Assembly: GCA_016207865.1 (NCBI GenBank)
Contig: JACQZD010000125.1
Coordinates: 1-9,410 of the forward strand
Reading direction: 5' to 3'
Length of the DNA: 9,410 nt
Source of the DNA: Nitrospirota bacterium
Lineage (GTDB): Bacteria; Nitrospirota; Thermodesulfovibrionia; UBA6902; DSMQ01
The notes beneath the pieces were generated by a model. The model saw nothing but the letters and a program-made list of their open reading frames with translations. It was not told the origin of the DNA and ran no database searches. Numbering within the stretch: position 1 is the first letter of the stretch; every line of letters starts with the position of its first letter. This document shows positions 6,482-9,410 of this stretch, one piece after another. The position numbers and the translations under genes are program-made.

Positions 6482-6498
6482 TGCAAGGCGTATGCCAA
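6482..6498 (-). promoter_or_regulatory. Sigma54 (-24/-12) promoter of the PEP-CTERM gene
   Basis: The minus strand reads TTGGCATACGCCTTGCA (6498-6482). This fits the sigma54 pattern TGGCAC-N5-TTGC[AT]: TGGCA, exact GG-to-GC spacing and TTGCA are all present, with a single mismatch in the TGGCAC block. Transcription would begin near 6471, about 40 bases before the ATG at 6431. Published work on exosortase systems links PEP-CTERM genes with RpoN and the PrsK/PrsR regulators, which supports the call. A competing TTGACA (6540-6535) lacks a convincing -10. Confidence 0.75.
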
Positions 6499-6642
6499 AA
6501 CGTGTAAAATATTTATTAATTATTTTTTTGGATGTGTCAAGCCTTGTAACATTAAGTAATAATTGCAAAAATAAAATTATTATGTAAAAAATTTGTTATT
6601 ATAAAGGAGTGTAATGATGACTTATTAAAGGCTAAAAGCGTA

Positions 6643-6671
6643 ACGTGTTACACGTATGTTATGTTACATAA
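6643..6671. promoter_or_regulatory. Tandem 13-bp palindromes, candidate activator (enhancer) sites
   Basis: ACGTGT-T-ACACGT (6643-6655) and TTATGT-T-ACATAA (6659-6671) are each perfect 6-bp inverted repeats around a central T. Both share the core TGTTACA, and their centres (6649 and 6665) are 16 bp apart. They lie about 172-200 bp upstream of the predicted sigma54 start, the usual range for enhancer-binding proteins. The core also occurs reversed (TGTAACA) at 6545-6551, and the half-site ACGTGT at 6500-6505 abuts the -24 box. They could instead act on gatA. Confidence 0.55.
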
Positions 6672-6771
6672 GTGTTAAAATACAAGGGTTTTGACTGCTC
6701 TAAATACAGGATGGTTGATTAGTATTTTCAGGCAGATTGTTTTATTTTATATGAAAGGGAAAAGTTAATAG

Positions 6772-6801
6772 TTGTGAGTTGAAGGAATAAAGTTGTAAAA
6801 T
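6772..6801 (+). promoter_or_regulatory. Putative sigma70 promoter of gatA
   Basis: TTGTGA (6772-6777, 4 of 6) and TAAAAT (6796-6801, 5 of 6) are 18 bp apart, giving a leader of about 50 bases before the gatA ATG. It is one of several AT-rich possibilities. Confidence 0.3.
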
Positions 6802-6860
6802 GTCTGAGACTTTTTATCAGCAGCCAATAACAAATAACTTGTAACTAATAACACAATAAT

Positions 6861-8315
6861 ATGGAAACATACGATTTAACCATCAGCGGGGCACTGCAGG
6901 CAATCGGCAGTGGGCAGTTAAGCCCCGTTGAATTGACAAAGGCTGTATTTAAAAGGATTGAGGCTGTAGAGGGAAAAATAAAGGCGTTTGTAACCATTGC
7001 AAAGGAATCTGCAATTGAACAGGCCCGCAGTGCAGAGATTAATATAAAAAAAGGCGTAAAAGGCGCGCTTGCAGGCATACCCATGGCAGTTAAAGATAAT
7101 TTGTGCACTGAGGGGATAAGGACTACATGTTCATCAAAAATACTTGAAAAATTTATCCCCCCGTATGAAAGCACTGTGACAAAAAAACTTAAAGAGCAGG
7201 GCTATGTCCTTACAGGCAAGACTAATCTTGACGAGTTTGCAATGGGCTCATCAACTGAAAATTCCGCCTTTGGCGCAACGAGAAATCCGTGGGACACCGG
7301 CAGAATACCCGGCGGGTCCAGCGGGGGCTCTTGCGCGGCTGTGTCAGCCGGCGAGTGCATTGCCGCGCTCGGCTCTGATACCGGCGGTTCAATTAGACAG
7401 CCGGCTGCGTTATGCGGAGTTGTGGGATTAAAACCGACATACGGCAGAGTTTCGCGCTACGGGCTTGTTGCATTTGCGTCATCCCTGGACCAGATAGGGC
7501 CCATAACAAAGGATGTGAGGGATTCGGCAATTCTCCTGAATGTTATAAGCGGACATGACCTGCTTGATTCAACATCTGCGCCGGTTGAAGTGCCGGATTT
7601 TGTTTCTGTGCTCGGGAGGGATATAAAGGGCATGAAAATCGGCATCCCAAAGGAATTCTTAATTGAGGGCATGGACAAGGAGGTGGATGCTTTTGTAAGG
7701 GATGCGATAAAAAAACTTGAGTCCCTCGGCGCCGTGCCTTTGGAGGTGTCGCTTCCTCACACAGGATATGCAGTTGCAGCCTATTACATACTTGCGACAT
7801 CTGAGGCGTCGTCCAACCTTGCACGATATGACGGCGTTAAATATGGATTAAGGGCAGAGGGCAGGGATTTGATGGATATGTATATGCAGACAAGGGCAAA
7901 GGGGTTTGGCTCCGAAGTTAAAAGAAGGATAATTCTCGGCACTTATGCGCTTTCATCAGGATATTACGATGCCTACTACAAAAAGGCACAGCAGATAAGG
8001 ACTTTGATAAAAAAAGATTTTCAGAGAGCGTTTGAGACAGTGGATGTAATAGCCACGCCCACAACTCCTGCGCCTGCATTCAAGCTCGGAGAAAAGACAG
8101 AAGATCCTTTGCAGATGTATCTTTCCGACATATTTACCATTTCCGTAAATCTTGCAGGCGTGCCAGGCATTTCCATCCCATGCGGTTTTACATCAGGCAA
8201 TCTGCCTGTGGGACTGCAGTTAATCGGGAAACACTTTGATGAAGAGTCAATACTGAAAATTGCTTACGCATACGAGCAGTCAACCGACTGGCATAAGAAA
8301 AGACCGAAGTTATGA
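6861..8315 (+). CDS. gatA: Aspartyl/glutamyl-tRNA(Asn/Gln) amidotransferase subunit A
   Basis: GatA is the amidase subunit of GatCAB. It releases ammonia from glutamine so that GatB can convert Glu-tRNA(Gln) and/or Asp-tRNA(Asn) to the amide form. The 484-residue length is full size. The amidase-signature triad is complete: Lys78 in PMAVKDN, cis-Ser153 in GGSSGGS (151-157), and nucleophile Ser177 in GSDTGGSIRQPA (171-182). The conserved KTNLDEFAMGSSTENSAFG block (120-138) and GVPGISIP near the C-terminus are also typical. The start at 6861 gives the expected N-terminus (METYDLTI), but no Shine-Dalgarno precedes it in the A/T-rich leader. gatC and gatB are not adjacent: a noncoding spacer and an unrelated gene lie upstream and rpe lies downstream. 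Confidence 0.97.
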   Translation: METYDLTISGALQAIGSGQLSPVELTKAVFKRIEAVEGKIKAFVTIAKESAIEQARSAEINIKKGVKGALAGIPMAVKDNLCTEGIRTTCSSKILEKFIPPYESTVTKKLKEQGYVLTGKTNLDEFAMGSSTENSAFGATRNPWDTGRIPGGSSGGSCAAVSAGECIAALGSDTGGSIRQPAALCGVVGLKPTYGRVSRYGLVAFASSLDQIGPITKDVRDSAILLNVISGHDLLDSTSAPVEVPDFVSVLGRDIKGMKIGIPKEFLIEGMDKEVDAFVRDAIKKLESLGAVPLEVSLPHTGYAVAAYYILATSEASSNLARYDGVKYGLRAEGRDLMDMYMQTRAKGFGSEVKRRIILGTYALSSGYYDAYYKKAQQIRTLIKKDFQRAFETVDVIATPTTPAPAFKLGEKTEDPLQMYLSDIFTISVNLAGVPGISIPCGFTSGNLPVGLQLIGKHFDEESILKIAYAYEQSTDWHKKRPKL

Positions 8316-8364
8316 AAGGGATTACTTTTTAAAACGGTTATATGGTATAGACACCTTCAAACGC

Positions 8365-8392
8365 TTTAGAAAGCAACGGTAATTATTATAAT
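8365..8392 (+). promoter_or_regulatory. Sigma70 promoter in the gatA-rpe gap
   Basis: TTTAGA (8365-8370, 4 of 6) and a perfect TATAAT (8387-8392) are 16 bp apart. The predicted start near 8399 gives an unusually long leader of about 120 bases before rpe. Confidence 0.5.
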
Positions 8393-8408
8393 GTCATGTT
8401 GCAAATAT

Positions 8409-8478
8409 GTTAGGTTCTTGCTAATAACTCTGTATTAAAAGGCAACCTGACTTTCAATGTGTTGCCCTAAAGCTTTTT
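8409..8478 (+). promoter_or_regulatory. Attenuator-like rpe leader with two mutually exclusive hairpins
   Basis: GTTAGGTT (8409-8416) can pair with AACCTGAC (8444-8451) over 8 bp with one G-U. GGCAAC (8441-8446) can instead pair with GTTGCC (8461-8466), a 6-bp stem with a 14-base loop, followed after a few bases by CTTTTT (8473-8478). The two stems share 8444-8446, so only one can form. This resembles an antiterminator/terminator pair, but the second stem is short and the T run is not immediate. The second stem could instead be a weak gatA terminator. It matches no riboswitch class I recognise. Confidence 0.35.
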
Positions 8479-8521
8479 CAGGCATCTATGCCATACATAT
8501 ATAAATATTAAAGGGGGTTTT

Positions 8522-9175
8522 ATGGTAAAGATTGCGCCTTCTATTTTATCGGCGGATTTTTCAAGATTGGGAGAGGAGATTAAAGCTGCTGAAAAAGCAG
8601 GGGCTGACTGGATACATGTTGACGTGATGGACGGGCATTTTGTCCCGAACATAACAATAGGACCGCCGGTTGTTAAATCAATCAAAAAATCTGCCGCAAT
8701 ACCGCTTGACGTGCATCTTATGATTGAAGACCCGGACCAGTACATTGACGCATTTGTAAAGGCAGGCTCCGACATAATAAGCGTGCACGCAGAGGCATCC
8801 ACTCATTTGCACAGGAGCATAAATTATATTAAGGGCAGCGGGGCAAAGGCAGGCGTGTCCCTTAACCCCTCAACCCCTCTTAACATCCTTGACTTTATCC
8901 TGCCTGAGGTGGACCTGGTGATTCTGATGTCTGTGAATCCGGGCTTTGGCGGGCAGGAATTCATACCGCAGACTCTTAATAAACTCAGGATGCTTAAGGA
9001 GATTATCAAAAGAAATAAACTGAAAGTTGAGATAGAAATTGACGGCGGTGTGAATACGGACAATGCACCTGATGTTGTAAAGGCAGGCGCGGATATATTA
9101 GTGATGGGCAATGCCTTTTACGGCTCAAAGGATTATGCAGGGGTGGTGAAGGCGGTAAGGAAAAAGTGCGGGTGA
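8522..9175 (+). CDS. rpe: Ribulose-phosphate 3-epimerase
   Basis: Rpe interconverts ribulose-5-phosphate and xylulose-5-phosphate in the pentose phosphate pathway, in the cytoplasm. The 217-residue length is normal for this TIM-barrel family. Signature motifs are APSILSADF (5-13), WIHVDVMDGHFVPN (30-43), HLMIEDP (65-71), SVNPGFGGQ (137-145), EIDGGVN (172-178) and GNAFYG (196-201). The metal-binding and catalytic set is present: His32, Asp34, His65 and Asp174. The start at 8522 is preceded by AAAGGGGG at close spacing. The stop overlaps the start of the next gene, a TPR protein, so the two are co-transcribed and probably coupled. Confidence 0.97.
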   Translation: MVKIAPSILSADFSRLGEEIKAAEKAGADWIHVDVMDGHFVPNITIGPPVVKSIKKSAAIPLDVHLMIEDPDQYIDAFVKAGSDIISVHAEASTHLHRSINYIKGSGAKAGVSLNPSTPLNILDFILPEVDLVILMSVNPGFGGQEFIPQTLNKLRMLKEIIKRNKLKVEIEIDGGVNTDNAPDVVKAGADILVMGNAFYGSKDYAGVVKAVRKKCG

Positions 9176-9410
9176 GCCCTGCAGGAAATCTTTTCAAACA
9201 GGCTGAGAAGCACAGGCTGTCCGCAAGGTACGGCAGGGCGGTTGAGTTATACAAAAAGGCGCTTGAAGTTTTTAAACGCGATAATAATTTTACAGGCATT
9301 CTTGACTGTCATCTTGCCATAGCCGACACATTGCGGGCTATGGGTGAGTTTACAATAGCAAAAAACTTCTATAAGCAGGGGCTTGAGATTGCCGAGGTTT
9401 TGGAAGATGA
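9172..9410 (+). CDS. TPR-repeat protein, 3' end outside the window
   Basis: The frame is open from a GTG at 9172 to the right edge, 79 residues. It starts inside the rpe stop through the overlap GTGA. The sequence reads as paired amphipathic helices with TPR spacing: ARYGRAVELYKKALEVF, then ILDCHLAIADTLRAMGEFTIAKNFYKQGLEIAEVL. TPR proteins are protein-protein scaffolds; no partner or enzyme activity can be inferred. There is no signal peptide or membrane helix in the visible part. AAGGA (9157-9161) is the likely ribosome-binding site. It sits 10 bases before this GTG but only 4 before an in-frame GTG at 9166, so either may be the start. Confidence 0.75.
   Translation, partial: MSPAGNLFKQAEKHRLSARYGRAVELYKKALEVFKRDNNFTGILDCHLAIADTLRAMGEFTIAKNFYKQGLEIAEVLED

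Larger units (their letters stand above)
6447..6860. other. Divergent regulatory spacer between the PEP-CTERM gene and gatA
   Basis: This AT-rich 0.4-kb spacer has no credible gene. It holds the sigma54 promoter, the tandem palindromes, an AT-rich likely bent stretch (about 6505-6530 and 6555-6605) and a weak gatA promoter. A clear ribosome-binding motif AAAGGAG (6603-6609) precedes ATG-ATG-ACT-TAT-TAA (6614-6628), a mere four codons, so it is either chance or a decayed gene start. Confidence 0.7.

Noticed and set aside
6535..6540. Perfect TTGACA facing the PEP-CTERM gene as a sigma70 -35
   Set aside because: At 16-19 bp the best -10 candidates match only 3 of 6 positions; the sigma54 site nearer the gene fits better. 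It could still act as a second promoter.
6614..6628. Leader peptide MMTY after a good ribosome-binding motif
   Set aside because: Only four codons, with no hairpin or regulatory codons; treated as chance or a decayed start.
7543..7824. Minus-strand open frames inside gatA (also 6845-7174 and 7457-7678)
   Set aside because: They lie opposite conserved amidase motifs and have no coding features of their own.
1..9410. CRISPR array, insertion sequence or prophage genes
   Set aside because: No regularly spaced repeats, transposase, integrase or phage structural motifs were seen on either strand.

Overview
The window looks like chromosomal DNA from a Gram-negative, probably anaerobic bacterium of the Nitrospirota / deltaproteobacterial type. 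That placement is an inference. It rests on a PEP-CTERM sorting protein, an OmpA/MotB-type peptidoglycan-binding protein, ExeA-like AAA ATPases, tRNA-dependent amidation (gatA) and moderate GC with AT-rich spacers. No marker here fixes the genus.

Left part, all on the minus strand. A two-domain universal stress protein runs off the left edge (1-824). Next comes tRNA-Leu(UAG) at 933-1012, which sits inside an inverted repeat and is flanked by copied pieces of itself. A membrane-anchored GAF-GGDEF diguanylate cyclase follows (1106-2299). Then come two tandem, strongly similar ExeA-like ATPases (2447-3574 and 3653-4816), each with a C-terminal membrane anchor. A small anchored OmpA-domain protein (4823-5314) is the first gene of that set. 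The ompA-ATPase-ATPase set reads as one operon: a strong intrinsic terminator (5392-5424) closes off the upstream gene and a sigma70-like promoter lies just inside it. The cyclase has its own extended -10 promoter.

Centre. A PEP-CTERM secreted protein with beta-propeller-like repeats (5451-6431, minus) is transcribed alone, away from gatA. The 0.4-kb divergent spacer holds a near-consensus sigma54 (-24/-12) promoter facing the PEP-CTERM gene. About 170-195 bp upstream of its predicted start lie two tandem 13-bp palindromes sharing a TGTTACA core, the usual distance for an enhancer-binding activator.

Right part, plus strand. gatA (6861-8315) is separated from gatC and gatB, at least within this window. 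rpe (8522-9175) has a leader that can form two mutually exclusive hairpins. A TPR protein overlaps the rpe stop by four bases and leaves the window at the right edge.

Working together (inference). The centre-left block suggests an envelope/exopolysaccharide module: a sigma54-controlled PEP-CTERM surface protein, a diguanylate cyclase, and a possible peptidoglycan-associated ATPase machine in which the ATPase and the peptidoglycan-binding domain, fused in ExeA, are on separate proteins. The right part and the tRNA are housekeeping.
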